Positions 27,546 through 37,066 of a stretch of DNA of 64,000 nt are shown here, piece by piece; position 1 is the stretch's first letter; every line of letters starts with the position of its first letter. Under the pieces are notes generated by a model, which saw only the letters and a list, made by a program, of their open reading frames with translations, did not search any database and was not told where the DNA came from. Source of the stretch: Acidovorax sp. sif1233 (lineage in GTDB: Bacteria; Pseudomonadota; Gammaproteobacteria; Burkholderiales; Burkholderiaceae_C); NCBI RefSeq assembly GCF_019218755.1, contig NZ_JAHUWZ010000009.1:1-64000 (forward strand). The letters run 5' to 3'. A program made the translations under genes and the position numbers.

Positions 27546-28592
27546 CGCCAGGAGCGAGTCCCAGTCGGTCACGTCGCGCTCGGTGCCGCTGTAGCCGCCC
27601 TTGCCACTGACCTGGTTCATCAGCGTGGTGACCATGTTCCCGAACAGGTCCACCACCTCATTCGCGTTGGCCATCTTGAGCTTGCCCAGGAAGTCATTGC
27701 GGTCCTTGGCGGCCGTCTCATCGAACTTCAGACCGAACCTGCGCATGGCGGTCTTGCGCATCAGCCCGGTCAGCGCGCTGTCGAAGCGCTCGTTCAGGGC
27801 GATCACGTTGTTGGCCGAATCCACCACCTGGTTCTGGTCGTTGATCCACAGCCCGCGCGCGCGCAGCTTGAGCTTGAAGGCCTCGGCCACCTGCTGCTGC
27901 AGCTTCTTGACCCGCTCCATGCTGGTGTCCAGCGAGGCCCGCACGAGCCGCATCTTCTCGGTGCGCTCCTGCTCCAAGCGCTGCGCGTGCGCGCGGGTCA
28001 GCGCCTCGGTCGCCGTCGCGATGCTGCCGCCGTGCATGCGCGCCAGCGCATCCATCGCCTGGCCGGGCGCGAACCGATGCCCGGCTGTTGCCGCCGCTCC
28101 CAGGATCTCGCGCTCCTGCGCAAAGGACTGGCGCCGCGCGAGCAGGAATGCCGTCTCGGCGGGAGTGCTGTCCACGATCTCGCTGTACGACATGCCGATG
28201 GCGGAAGCCAGCGCCTGCCGAACGAAAGCCTCGGCATCCGCGCCGGCCGTCCCCAGCCCCGGAAAGAGCATGTCCAGCTTGTCCGTGTAGTCCTCGAAAA
28301 ACGAGCCCACCACGTTGTCCAGGAACAGGGGCATGGCCTGGATATCGGGGTCGCGCCCTTCCAGGTCGGCCCGGGACAGGGCGCCCGAGGCGCTGTTGTA
28401 GAGGTCCGGAAAACTCACGTCCATCACGTCGGGGCGCGCCCTCACGCTGCGCAGCGCCCCGTTGATCTCCTTGTCGATGTTGGAGCGCATCGCATCGTCC
28501 GCCTTCAGGATCATTTCCGAGATCCGGTCGATGGCGGTGTAGACGATGGCGGCGGAGATGCCCTGCATCCCGATACCGGCTGATGTGGCCAT
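27543..28592 (-). CDS. Virion-associated helical protein
   Basis: A 349-residue, largely alpha-helical protein. Residues about 195-245 (LTRAHAQRLEQERTEKMRLV onward) predict a coiled coil. No catalytic motif is seen. Its place between the tail and the ejection-protein genes suggests an internal virion or tail protein. Confidence 0.5.
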   Translation of the reverse strand: MATSAGIGMQGISAAIVYTAIDRISEMILKADDAMRSNIDKEINGALRSVRARPDVMDVSFPDLYNSASGALSRADLEGRDPDIQAMPLFLDNVVGSFFEDYTDKLDMLFPGLGTAGADAEAFVRQALASAIGMSYSEIVDSTPAETAFLLARRQSFAQEREILGAAATAGHRFAPGQAMDALARMHGGSIATATEALTRAHAQRLEQERTEKMRLVRASLDTSMERVKKLQQQVAEAFKLKLRARGLWINDQNQVVDSANNVIALNERFDSALTGLMRKTAMRRFGLKFDETAAKDRNDFLGKLKMANANEVVDLFGNMVTTLMNQVSGKGGYSGTERDVTDWDSLLA

Positions 28593-28595
28593 GGC

Positions 28596-29594
28596 TTACC
28601 CCTCGGCGTCGATGTTGTTGGATTCCTGGGCCGTCGAATTCACGCTGACCCCGGCGCTGTTCAAGGCCGCCGCCGCCCGCGAGGAATACCGGCGCAGCAG
28701 CTTGATGTGCGCCTCGGCGGACATGCCGTCGATGGTGTTGGCGCGGTCGATGCTGGCTTTCAGCTTCTGAATCACCGCCTGGTGGGAGTCGTCGAACGTC
28801 ATGATCCGCTCGTCCCAGCCCGACAGCTCCGCGGTGCGGATGTCCATGCGGGCCTTCACGGCCTGCTCGTGGCGCTGCATCTGGGTCAGGTAGTCGTTGT
28901 TGCGGCCGAACACGTCGAACATCAGGTGCATCTGCGTCATGACGTGTTCCATGGCCGCATCCAGCGCATCGTTGTAGGCCCGCAGCAGCGCCTCGGCGGC
29001 GTCCACGCGCAGCTTGTGCCTCTCGCCCGCGCGGTCGGCTCGCATCTGCACCCCCGCGCGATCCAGGTGCAGGCCGGCCATCTGCGCCGCCACGGCGCGG
29101 TGGGCCATGGCCGCGCCCGGGGGCACCGCCAGTGCGCGGGCGTCGGCCCAGCCCGCCACGGTGTTCGCATACCCGGTGCCCTGCTGCATCCGGTGGTCGT
29201 AGCCCAGATAGCCCAGGCCATCCCCGCCGTTCACGACCTTGCGCAGCCACTCCACGGCCACCAGGAAGCCCGGACCGACGGGCGCCACCGCGGAGATCAC
29301 GCCCTGAAACTCCAGCGCCCACCGGTCAGCCACTTCCTTGAGCTGCCCGCGCACCGCCTGATCGTGCGCGGCCACCATCGCCGAGGCCTCGTCGCCGGCG
29401 TACCGGCTCAGGAAGGCCTCGATGCTGGGGGCACCGCCGCCCGCGCTCACGCCGGATACAGACCCCGCCGTGCCGCCCAGCGTGAGCGACGAGAAGTTCG
29501 ATGCGTTCGCGTAGCTGCCGAGCGCCATGTTCCAGGCCCGGCCCAGCAGCCAGTCGAACAAGAGTGCCGAGGGCAATGCCCGTCCGTTTGCCAT
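28596..29594 (-). CDS. Virion-associated helical protein
   Basis: A 332-residue protein; the ATG at 29594 (MANGRALPSALLFDWLLG) is favoured because it follows the preceding stop by 2 bases, and an upstream in-frame ATG would overlap that gene. It is mostly helical, with Gly/Ser-rich N-terminal residues 30-50, and has a composition similar to the next gene. Probable internal or tail component. No family recognised. Confidence 0.5.
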   Translation of the reverse strand: MANGRALPSALLFDWLLGRAWNMALGSYANASNFSSLTLGGTAGSVSGVSAGGGAPSIEAFLSRYAGDEASAMVAAHDQAVRGQLKEVADRWALEFQGVISAVAPVGPGFLVAVEWLRKVVNGGDGLGYLGYDHRMQQGTGYANTVAGWADARALAVPPGAAMAHRAVAAQMAGLHLDRAGVQMRADRAGERHKLRVDAAEALLRAYNDALDAAMEHVMTQMHLMFDVFGRNNDYLTQMQRHEQAVKARMDIRTAELSGWDERIMTFDDSHQAVIQKLKASIDRANTIDGMSAEAHIKLLRRYSSRAAAALNSAGVSVNSTAQESNNIDAEG

Positions 29595-29595
29595 G

Positions 29596-31533
29596 TCAGA
29601 TCCTCCGTTGCGATGCAACCACGTCGAACGTCACCGAATCCAGCTCAAACGCGTCGGCCTCGCTCGTCAGGTCGAACGTGAAGTAGTTGGCGCTCAGGCC
29701 CCGGCCAGGGTCGAAGCGCTGCGTCCGCATGTCCCTATCGACCCGGCGCGCGCGGTAGGTGTACTCCGAGCAGCCATCCTTGATCCGCAGGAACAGGACC
29801 CCGCGCGACGACACCCCCGCGTAGACGGCACGGAGGCTCTTGAGGGCCTGGGTGCCGAGATCGTGCTGGCCCAGTGCAATGCCGGAAGTGATGGGCGCGC
29901 CGGCGTCGTCCTCGCCCTTGAGCAGGTACACACCGTCCGTCCGAGCCCCGAAGTGCTTGCCGTTGACCACCGCGAAGCTATTGAAGCCGTACTGGTCGTA
30001 GCGCGTGCTGGCCGAGCTGCGGGTGTTGACCACCCATGCCTCGCCATCGTCCAGAAGCGCCCCGCCGTCGGCACGGTGGGCCAGCACCACCACGCGCTCC
30101 CCGGCGCCGATCAGCTCCACGGCCCCATCGAGCAGCGTGGCCGTGTAGCTGGCGGCATCCTGCGCCGTGATTCCGTTCATGGCCTGGGCCGTGACCGTGG
30201 CGTAGCCCACCGCCTCCACCGCGCCGCCCACGCGCTCGATGAACATCAGCGCGATGTAGGTGGACTGGTACACCGGCATGCGCGTGCCGATGCTCTCCAC
30301 GATCTCCACCAGAGGCGTCATCTCGCCGCCATAGCCCAGGAACCGGAACCCGCGCATGGATGCGCGCAGCTCGGAATAGGACGCCTCGGACGATGCCCGC
30401 ATCTCGAATCCGCGCATGGAGGCCTCCAGCCGGGCCGTGGGCGGGAAGGTCATGGACATGCCAAAGCGTTGCATCGAGGCCGACAGCACCGAGTAGGTCA
30501 CACTGCCGTCGGGCTCGCCCATGCCGGCCACCATGGAGAACGGCCCGAACGAGCCCACCAGGGGCGTGTAGTTGGCGATGTCGGCCGCGATCATGGCGAA
30601 CGGCCCCATGGAGCCCGTGATGCCCTCCCCCTCGCCAGCCTCCATGCCGAAGCCGCGCATGCCGCCGAAGAGGTTCCACACCACCACATCGGAGAACTGG
30701 GCCGCGAAGGCCTGCATCGGCAGGACCAGGCTGGTTTCCGGGGATGCGTCGGCGGTCATCTCGAACCCGGACATCACGCCGTTGAGCGAGCCATCCTCCA
30801 GGTCTCCCCACGCGCCTTCCTCGAACTTGGGGTTGTCCACGGCGTCGTAGGCCAGGTACAGCGTGGCGTCCAGCGCGTAGGGCCCGGGCATGCTGAACGG
30901 GCCCGCCCACAAGGTGAGCCCGTTCACGATCCATTTGATGAAGTTGCCGTACAGGAGGGCGCTCACCAGATCCCTGTCGGTGCCGGGCTCTCGCTCTGCG
31001 CGCACATCCGCATAGGGCGTATCGAGCACTGGCTCTCCGTCGTGGATCATCCGCACATAGTCGGCGGTGACCACCAGGCCGTAGCGCAGGTGGTCGTAGC
31101 CGCTGCGCCCCACGGTCGGCAAGGCCGACACCGGCACCAGGCCGACCGCGGCGCCGCCCTGGCGCGCACCCTGCACGTCCGGCAGGTCAAAGGAGATCAT
31201 GCCGTTCCAGTCGGCCGGCACGGACTCGACGCTGTGCGCTCCGCTGTTCCAACCAGCGTTCAGGCTGACCGCGGGCTCTGCCTGCGCATCCTCGCCGTCC
31301 TCGCCAGCCACCACCACCGTGCCGTCGCCAGTGCCGGGGTCAAACACCGGGCCTGGGATGGTGCCCGGCGTACCGCTGATTCCCGACGAAGAGCCAGCGC
31401 CTCCACCGCCCCCGCCACCAGAGTCCGGTGGCTCGTTCACGCCATCCAGATCCCCATCGGGCCAGCACATGTACTCGAAGCGCGACGGCACCCCGGAAAC
31501 GAAACTCGTGACCCACACATTCCCGCACGGCAT
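29596..31533 (-). CDS. Tail/adhesin protein with MxxFxM repeats
   Basis: A 645-residue protein; AAGGAG before ATG at 31533. A Pro/Gly-rich linker (about 38-75) precedes a large beta-rich region. Between about 245 and 410 a short unit recurs: MSGFEM, MRGFGM, MGPFAM, FGPFSM, MQRFGM, MRGFEM, MRGFRF, spaced about 19-25 residues. This periodicity suggests a stacked beta solenoid. The C-terminal part (about 470-645) resembles a C-terminal phage domain (DUF2163-like feel: TSGIALGQHDLGTQ). Likely tail or host-recognition protein. Confidence 0.5.
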   Translation of the reverse strand: MPCGNVWVTSFVSGVPSRFEYMCWPDGDLDGVNEPPDSGGGGGGGAGSSSGISGTPGTIPGPVFDPGTGDGTVVVAGEDGEDAQAEPAVSLNAGWNSGAHSVESVPADWNGMISFDLPDVQGARQGGAAVGLVPVSALPTVGRSGYDHLRYGLVVTADYVRMIHDGEPVLDTPYADVRAEREPGTDRDLVSALLYGNFIKWIVNGLTLWAGPFSMPGPYALDATLYLAYDAVDNPKFEEGAWGDLEDGSLNGVMSGFEMTADASPETSLVLPMQAFAAQFSDVVVWNLFGGMRGFGMEAGEGEGITGSMGPFAMIAADIANYTPLVGSFGPFSMVAGMGEPDGSVTYSVLSASMQRFGMSMTFPPTARLEASMRGFEMRASSEASYSELRASMRGFRFLGYGGEMTPLVEIVESIGTRMPVYQSTYIALMFIERVGGAVEAVGYATVTAQAMNGITAQDAASYTATLLDGAVELIGAGERVVVLAHRADGGALLDDGEAWVVNTRSSASTRYDQYGFNSFAVVNGKHFGARTDGVYLLKGEDDAGAPITSGIALGQHDLGTQALKSLRAVYAGVSSRGVLFLRIKDGCSEYTYRARRVDRDMRTQRFDPGRGLSANYFTFDLTSEADAFELDSVTFDVVASQRRI

Positions 31534-31544
31534 TGTGTTTCTCC

Positions 31545-31868
31545 TTAGCTTGAGCGAACACCGCCAGGCTGCTGCAGCAGGGTGTAGTTGATCTTGATAT
31601 GGCCGTTCTGGCAGGTGCCCCAGACCTTCCACACATAGTCATTTCCGAAGTCGGACACGCGCAGGTAGTCCACGCCTTTGTCCGGCTGCACATGGGTGAT
31701 GATGTGGAAAGGCCACAGCTGGGCCACCTTGGCCATCAGGTCCCCATAGCACGCCGAGCCGGCCGGGGGCAGGCCGCCGCTTGGGCCGCCGCCCCCTTCG
31801 TCGTGCGAGCCGCCTTCCGCCGGGCCACCGCCCGCGGGCTGGACGATCTTCTCCAGCAGGTTAGACAT
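31545..31868 (-). CDS. Hypothetical virion protein
   Basis: A 107-residue protein; ATG at 31868 overlaps the preceding stop by 8 bases. A Gly-rich linker (GGGPAEGGSHDEGGGGPSGG) joins an N-terminal helix to a compact domain (FHIITHVQPDKGVDYLRVSD) in the C-terminal half. Probably a small tail component coupled to the gene before it. Confidence 0.5.
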   Translation of the reverse strand: MSNLLEKIVQPAGGGPAEGGSHDEGGGGPSGGLPPAGSACYGDLMAKVAQLWPFHIITHVQPDKGVDYLRVSDFGNDYVWKVWGTCQNGHIKINYTLLQQPGGVRSS

Positions 31869-33891
31869 ACGCGGGCTCCTTGAACTGGTGGTGCGCCATC
31901 CAGGGGCGCGCGGGATTGGAAGGCAGAATCTTCCCGTCGCTGTCGCGCAGGGCGACCAGGGGGAGCAATTCGCCGCGGTTGTATTGCAGGGCCGAATCGG
32001 ACAGGTCTTGCTCGAACCGGTATTCGTTGGCGATGGGGTGCCAATACTGGGCGCCGACCACCACCTGGCCATCGACCCAGGTATCCCCCGGGAGCCCTAC
32101 CTGCGCGTCGGAGGCCTTCCAGGTGTCGCCGCCATTCTTCGAGGTGTAGACCGTGGCGCGCAGCGATGCCCCCGGCTCCTTGCGGGCCGCGTATACGGGC
32201 ACGGCCAGCGTGCCCTCGTCAATGGACACCACGAACCCCGCGCGGAAGGACCATGGCGTGGGCAGCAGGCGGCGCGCCCAGGTCAGGCCCCCGTCGTCGG
32301 ACACCAGCAGCATCGGCCGCGAGCCCGGGTACTCCAGCACCTGCGCCATCCCGTCCTTGTAGGCCCAGTACGGGTCGAACTGCATCCACAGGCGCTTCTT
32401 CTTGCCCTCGGTGGTCTTGAGGTAGGTGGCGCCGCCGAACCCGACAGGCACGTAGGGCACCAGCAGCTGGCCGGAGCCCGGCGTCATCAGCCCGGAGCTG
32501 AACGTCGCGCCCGGGATGCTGCCGATCTTGGCCGTGCCGCTGATGGTGATACGGTGCACCTCGACCTGCTCCGCGCCGAACTGCTGGAAGAAGGAGAACG
32601 CCAGCAGCGTGTTCTTGTCCTTCACCAGCATGCCGCCGTAGGGGAAGACGCCCAGGAAATTCAGCGCTGGCGCCACGTAGGTCCACGACTCCCCGTTGTT
32701 GGTGCTCCACATGAAAAAAGCATCGCTGGCCGAGGGGAAAATGGAGCCACCTGCGCCGAACTGCATCGCGTGGACGTTCACCCGCAGAACCACGGTGCTG
32801 GGCCCCAGCCGGTGCAGCGACATCCCGCGCGCAGCCAGGTAGTGCTGCGGCCGGCCCGCCACGGGCGGGAAGTTGATCTTTCCGAGCGCCACGCCGCCTT
32901 CGGGCGTGGTGCGCTTGAACGTCAGCCGGTAGGGGCCGGCGCTGCGCGGGTCATACACATCGTCCGGGGCCGGGTACACGGCGATGATGGAGGTGTACTC
33001 CCGCCCGTCGGCGGTCTTGGCCACGCCGGGCTCGCACACCGCGTAGGTGTCCGATGCATCGCCCCCGGGGGGCACGCGCGCGACGCTGGGTGATTCCAGC
33101 GTGGAGCCGAACATCACCCCCGAGAAGGCGGCGAACACGTTGTTGTCGTTGAACATGTCCGCGGTCGCCCGAATCGAATTCGAGAAGGACCGTGGCACCG
33201 GGTCGAAGCTCAGGCCGCTGTGCACGTCGAACGAGAACACCGGCGCGCTGGTGGTGCCCACCGTGGGGTTGAGCTCCACCACTTCCACGCGCGCCGCGCG
33301 CAGCCCGCGCTTCTTGGTGTGCGGCTGAGGCGTGCTGACGATGGCGCGCATGGAGTCGTTGAAATAGCGCGCGTCGCCTGGGATGACGACCTCGCGCACC
33401 AGCAGCACCTTGCCGTCGCCCTTGGGGAACAGGCGCCGCTTGCCAGCCTGGGCCGTGTAGTTGGTCTCGCCCAGCGCGTCATAGGAACGGGGCGCCGACT
33501 GCGTGGTGAAGCCGTGGTGCCGCGAGATCCGCGTCTGCGCCTTGAAGCCCCCGATTTCGCGGAACGGCAGATCACCGCTGAGCGGGTCGATTTCCGACAT
33601 GTAGAGGCGCGAGCGCTTGCGCAGCTTGCTGTTTGGCGTCAAGTTCAGCAGCTCATTGCCGGTCAGGTCCTGGCCCTTGTCCGTGTAGGTCTGCGAGGTC
33701 TCGTGCACCAGCAGGAAGCGCGGCTGCGGGTCGCTCGTCTCCTTTTCGATGCGCACGAACTCGCCCGACCGCTGCACCGTGCTCTCGGAGTCGCGGTAGG
33801 TCATGAATTCGGAGCCGACGGCCACCATCGCCTGGAGCTGGTCTTTCTCCTTGCCGTCCGATGTGCCCTTGGAGTCATCGAAGATCAGCAT
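31861..33891 (-). CDS. Tail protein with BNR/Asp-box (sialidase-type) propeller
   Basis: A 676-residue protein. Three Asp-box motifs are visible in the C-terminal half: STNNGESW, SDDGGLTW and SKNGGDTW. These mark a beta-propeller of the sialidase/BNR superfamily. Such propellers in tail proteins bind or cleave surface glycans. I do not see the sialidase Arg triad clearly, so binding is safer than catalysis. The N-terminal 200 residues are probably a virion-attachment part. Start at 33891 overlaps the preceding stop (TGATG). Confidence 0.6.
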   Translation of the reverse strand: MLIFDDSKGTSDGKEKDQLQAMVAVGSEFMTYRDSESTVQRSGEFVRIEKETSDPQPRFLLVHETSQTYTDKGQDLTGNELLNLTPNSKLRKRSRLYMSEIDPLSGDLPFREIGGFKAQTRISRHHGFTTQSAPRSYDALGETNYTAQAGKRRLFPKGDGKVLLVREVVIPGDARYFNDSMRAIVSTPQPHTKKRGLRAARVEVVELNPTVGTTSAPVFSFDVHSGLSFDPVPRSFSNSIRATADMFNDNNVFAAFSGVMFGSTLESPSVARVPPGGDASDTYAVCEPGVAKTADGREYTSIIAVYPAPDDVYDPRSAGPYRLTFKRTTPEGGVALGKINFPPVAGRPQHYLAARGMSLHRLGPSTVVLRVNVHAMQFGAGGSIFPSASDAFFMWSTNNGESWTYVAPALNFLGVFPYGGMLVKDKNTLLAFSFFQQFGAEQVEVHRITISGTAKIGSIPGATFSSGLMTPGSGQLLVPYVPVGFGGATYLKTTEGKKKRLWMQFDPYWAYKDGMAQVLEYPGSRPMLLVSDDGGLTWARRLLPTPWSFRAGFVVSIDEGTLAVPVYAARKEPGASLRATVYTSKNGGDTWKASDAQVGLPGDTWVDGQVVVGAQYWHPIANEYRFEQDLSDSALQYNRGELLPLVALRDSDGKILPSNPARPWMAHHQFKEPAYV

Positions 33892-34430
33892 CAGATGACC
33901 TCGCGCGCGCCAATGAAACTGGTCCAGAAGTTGGTGGGTGGTTCGGGCAGCGGATCGCCCGGGAACACCACGGCACGCCAGATCTTCATGCGCGTGAGGC
34001 TGGCGAAGAGCGCGTCGCTGGTCGAGTTGAGGTAGATGGACTGCCCGCCGTCCGACGACACGTAGTGACTGATTCCCAGGAAGGTGTCCGAGTCGATCTC
34101 GAATGAAGCAACGTCGGGTCCCTGCAGCTCCACCAGGAAATGGCTCGCCACGAACGGAGGGCCGCCGTCATCCCGGGTGCCGTTGTCGTAGGTCATGTTG
34201 ACCTCGATGAAGCCCGCGTTCCCGTTGGCAAAGCTGATGCGTGGGTGGCCAGCCAGGATGTTGGGGCTGCCCAGGTCTCCGGGGATGGCGATGTCCCCCA
34301 CATCGCGCGCGCCGGCGGCCGCCGCGGAAGCGACCGCGGAGCTGTACGAGATGATCTCGCCCCGGTTGACATCTCCGAAGTCCGAATAGAACCCGAAGTA
34401 CGCCCCGCCAGGACTGACGGGCATGGTCAT
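33891..34430 (-). CDS. Hypothetical virion protein
   Basis: A 179-residue beta-rich protein (GGAYFGFYSDFGDVNRGEII, ASFEIDSDTFLGISHYVS). Probably structural, as it is coupled by a TGATG overlap to the propeller protein. No family recognised. Confidence 0.5.
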   Translation of the reverse strand: MTMPVSPGGAYFGFYSDFGDVNRGEIISYSSAVASAAAAGARDVGDIAIPGDLGSPNILAGHPRISFANGNAGFIEVNMTYDNGTRDDGGPPFVASHFLVELQGPDVASFEIDSDTFLGISHYVSSDGGQSIYLNSTSDALFASLTRMKIWRAVVFPGDPLPEPPTNFWTSFIGAREVI

Positions 34431-34434
34431 GGGC

Positions 34435-34887
34435 TTACCCCGGCAGGCTGATCGAGGCGAAGTTCACGGCCTGGGTGTTGCCGGACACCAGCGCCAGCGA
34501 ACTGATGTTCAGCTCGGCGCCGGACACGCCCACGCGGCCCTGCTGGCGCGCCTCGGTGGTCGAGGCCGCGCCCGTGTCCCCGGGCGCCACGTAGCGGAAG
34601 AACACCGCATTGCCCGAGGCCAGCACCGTGCCTGCCCAGGTCTCGCCTGCGGCCTTGCCGATGGCGCGGCCGGCGGCCGTTCCCAGGTTCAGGCCGTCGG
34701 AAATGCCGTCGCCATAGACCGTGAGCAGCAGCGTGTGTACCGCGGGGTTGATCGCATCGTCTGCCGTCGCCGGAATGTTGGCCAGCGTGCTGTTGTAGAC
34801 GTGGATGAAGCCGTTGGCCATGATGCTTTTCAAGCTCCCCGTGTCGAGCATCTTGTTGCACAAACCGGTGGATGAGAGCAGAGGCAT
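34435..34887 (-). CDS. Hypothetical virion protein
   Basis: A 150-residue protein with AAGGAG before its ATG. It contains FIHVYNSTLANIPATADDAI and a Gly/Ala-rich middle, and ends in a beta segment (ALVSGNTQAVNFASISLPG). It resembles its neighbours in size and composition. Structural by context only. Confidence 0.5.
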   Translation of the reverse strand: MPLLSSTGLCNKMLDTGSLKSIMANGFIHVYNSTLANIPATADDAINPAVHTLLLTVYGDGISDGLNLGTAAGRAIGKAAGETWAGTVLASGNAVFFRYVAPGDTGAASTTEARQQGRVGVSGAELNISSLALVSGNTQAVNFASISLPG

Positions 34888-34899
34888 GATAGGTTCTCC

Positions 34900-35412
34900 T
34901 TAGAGCGAGAGGGATACGAACTGGAAGCCGGCCAGCAGCTCCAGATAGACAGAGGAATCGAAGGCACGCGGGTTGGGGAAGCGCACGACGGAGAGCAGCT
35001 TTCCCGTGCCTGCGCCCTTGGCCTGGGTGGTGCTGATGAACGCGCCGTTGGCCGTGCCGGAGCCCAGCATGTCAAAGCGCGCCAGGCTGGCCGCGTTGGA
35101 CAAAGCGCCGTCGGCGACCGCGCCCAGATCCAGCAGGAGGCGCCCGCCTTGGCTGTACTCGGTGACCTCCGTCACCAGGGTGTGCAGGCTGGCCGCCGTT
35201 TCCTCGCCATCCGGCATATGGGCACCGCTCCACAGGCCGATGTAGAGCGCCGCAGGGCCCGCGCCGCCCTTGAAATAGGCGGTAGCAATGTCGTTCAGGC
35301 CCTCGCGGGGCACGCGGTTCTTGGCGCCATACAAGGCTGCGAGAACCATGCCGTTGTCTTTGCGGCGGGTCAGCACGTCGTAGCTGAACCCGCACTTTGC
35401 GATTGCGTCCAT
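34900..35412 (-). CDS. Hypothetical virion protein
   Basis: A 170-residue protein starting MDAIAKCGFSYDVLTRR. The ATG at 35412 has AAGGA at 6 bases; an ATG two codons earlier overlaps the preceding stop. The C-terminal half is beta-rich and ends in a hydrophobic strand (YLELLAGFQFVSLSL). Structural by context. Confidence 0.5.
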   Translation of the reverse strand: MDAIAKCGFSYDVLTRRKDNGMVLAALYGAKNRVPREGLNDIATAYFKGGAGPAALYIGLWSGAHMPDGEETAASLHTLVTEVTEYSQGGRLLLDLGAVADGALSNAASLARFDMLGSGTANGAFISTTQAKGAGTGKLLSVVRFPNPRAFDSSVYLELLAGFQFVSLSL

Positions 35413-35414
35413 GG

Positions 35415-36392
35415 TCATTCCTTCTTGACAATTCGGGCTTCGGCATAGGAGCCGACACCGGCACCCGTGCTGCTGGGCGACGACAGGGCCGCCACGATGG
35501 AAGTCATCCCGTCCGCCTCGCGCCACAGCGTGGCCGCCGCACCCGTGGCGGACAGGGCGATGTGCTCTTCCTGGAGGTTTTCAAACTCGCCGGCCTTCGA
35601 GCAGGACACCACCCCTTCACTGCTCATCCAGTGCGCCCCGCCGTCCTTGCGGTATCCGGGCTGCTGCGCGGGCGCGCCGTAGGCGAGCACTTCGGTGATG
35701 GTCTGCGCCGGGAAGCCGCCTGCGGCGAAAAATGTCTGCGCATCGGTTGTGACGAACACCCCGCCCTCCACCGCGATCACACTGGTGATGTCACCGGGGA
35801 ACATTTCGTAGCCCGACGACAGGTCGCGCAGATTCGGCATGAATGGCTCGCTGAACACCAGAACCCGGCCTACAGCCACCAGCAAGCGTCCAGCGTGGTG
35901 CGCAATGCACGAGCCTGCTGGCATTGGCGTCAGCGCTTGGTCGCCCACCTGACGCGCCACGGTGCCCGGCCATGACGGCGTGGGGCCGGGCTTTGGGTGA
36001 TACGAGCCGATGGCAATGCTGTCCGAGTAGTAGACGGCCTCGTTGACCTGGGCGTACCTCACCGGCGTGAGCATGCCGAAGCCAAGGGCCACCAGAGTGC
36101 GCGTCACGGCGCTGGTCGCGCCCACATCAGCCCGATAGATCGTGCCGGCGTCGCAATACAGCCCGTAGGCGCCGCCAATCGGCGCCCACAGGGAGTGGCA
36201 GTCCTGCCCGGCCCGGGCCAGGGTGTATCCCGCGCGGGTCTTCACGGACCCCCGCTGGGTCACATCCACATTCAGCGCGTCCCGCAACAGGTGGCCGCCG
36301 TCGGCCAGCTCCAGCTCGAAATCCGGCGCGCGGTTGTCCATCCCGAGAGGAAACGGGCCGATGCGCGGGGGCTTCTTGCTGCCGGGGGTCAC
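35415..36392 (-). CDS. Virion protein, possible propeller-type tail hub component
   Basis: A 325-residue protein; GTG at 36392 overlaps the previous stop (GTGA). Repeated short beta segments with Gly turns (GGHLLRDALNVDVTQRGSVK, GAYGLYCDAGTIYRAD, GSCIAHHAGRLLVAVG) resemble blades of a propeller-like tail protein, as found next to head-tail adaptors in podoviruses. The opening RIGPFPLGMDNR fits proteins of that kind. No enzymatic motif. Confidence 0.5.
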   Translation of the reverse strand: MTPGSKKPPRIGPFPLGMDNRAPDFELELADGGHLLRDALNVDVTQRGSVKTRAGYTLARAGQDCHSLWAPIGGAYGLYCDAGTIYRADVGATSAVTRTLVALGFGMLTPVRYAQVNEAVYYSDSIAIGSYHPKPGPTPSWPGTVARQVGDQALTPMPAGSCIAHHAGRLLVAVGRVLVFSEPFMPNLRDLSSGYEMFPGDITSVIAVEGGVFVTTDAQTFFAAGGFPAQTITEVLAYGAPAQQPGYRKDGGAHWMSSEGVVSCSKAGEFENLQEEHIALSATGAAATLWREADGMTSIVAALSSPSSTGAGVGSYAEARIVKKE

Positions 36393-37066
36393 GGGAGGAT
36401 CGCCTGGTTGTGGTGGGCCTGATCGACCCGGGTCGTCCGGCGCGCGTCCGAATCCGGCAGCGGCCCGAAATACTTGGTGAACTCGCGCTCGGCCAGAACC
36501 GAACGGCCAGCGTCGAAGAAATCGGCGTCGGGGATGCCGAAGGCGCGATGCAATGCCCACTGCACGAGGTGCTGGTGGTGCATCGCGTGGATCTCGGGTT
36601 TGTCGCTGGGGTGCGCCAGCGCCTTCAGAGGCAACCGGTAGCACTCCAGCACCAGGGTGTCGCCGGTTTCAACGGCGCCCACCATGCGGATGGTCGTGTC
36701 GTCCTGGATGGCCATGCACGCAGGCCGGTCCAGCTGACGCCACTCGTGGATTTCTGCATCCAGCCACTCGCGCGACTTCAGATGCACGGTGCGCCTACGC
36801 CCGGTGGGAGAACCAGGGACCACCCACAGTTCGATCATTTCGTAGACCGAAGGGTGCAAGGGATAGGTATGCTTGCCCGCGGTCAGCGGCACGCGGCACA
36901 CCGCGTCCAGCTCGTCTTCCCGGATCAGCCGCCCGCGCACGCAGGCCTGCGCCTGGGCTTCGTTGAGCCACTGCTTCACGTCGTCATCGGACGAGAAGTA
37001 CGGCTGCACTTTGTCGCCCGACAGGGTGCGGAAGCTGCGGATCAGGTCGGCGAGGGACAGCGACAT
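36389..37066 (-). CDS. Head-tail adaptor-like protein
   Basis: A 225-residue protein. The N-terminal helical part (DLIRSFRTLSGDKVQPYFSS followed by WLNEAQAQACVRGRL) resembles podovirus head-tail connector/adaptor proteins, which begin with a similar LNEA helix. A beta region (TYPLHPSVYEMIELWVVPG) follows. The position between capsid genes and tail genes supports the call. Overlaps its neighbours by 1 and 4 bases. Confidence 0.6.
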   Translation of the reverse strand: MSLSLADLIRSFRTLSGDKVQPYFSSDDDVKQWLNEAQAQACVRGRLIREDELDAVCRVPLTAGKHTYPLHPSVYEMIELWVVPGSPTGRRRTVHLKSREWLDAEIHEWRQLDRPACMAIQDDTTIRMVGAVETGDTLVLECYRLPLKALAHPSDKPEIHAMHHQHLVQWALHRAFGIPDADFFDAGRSVLAEREFTKYFGPLPDSDARRTTRVDQAHHNQAILP

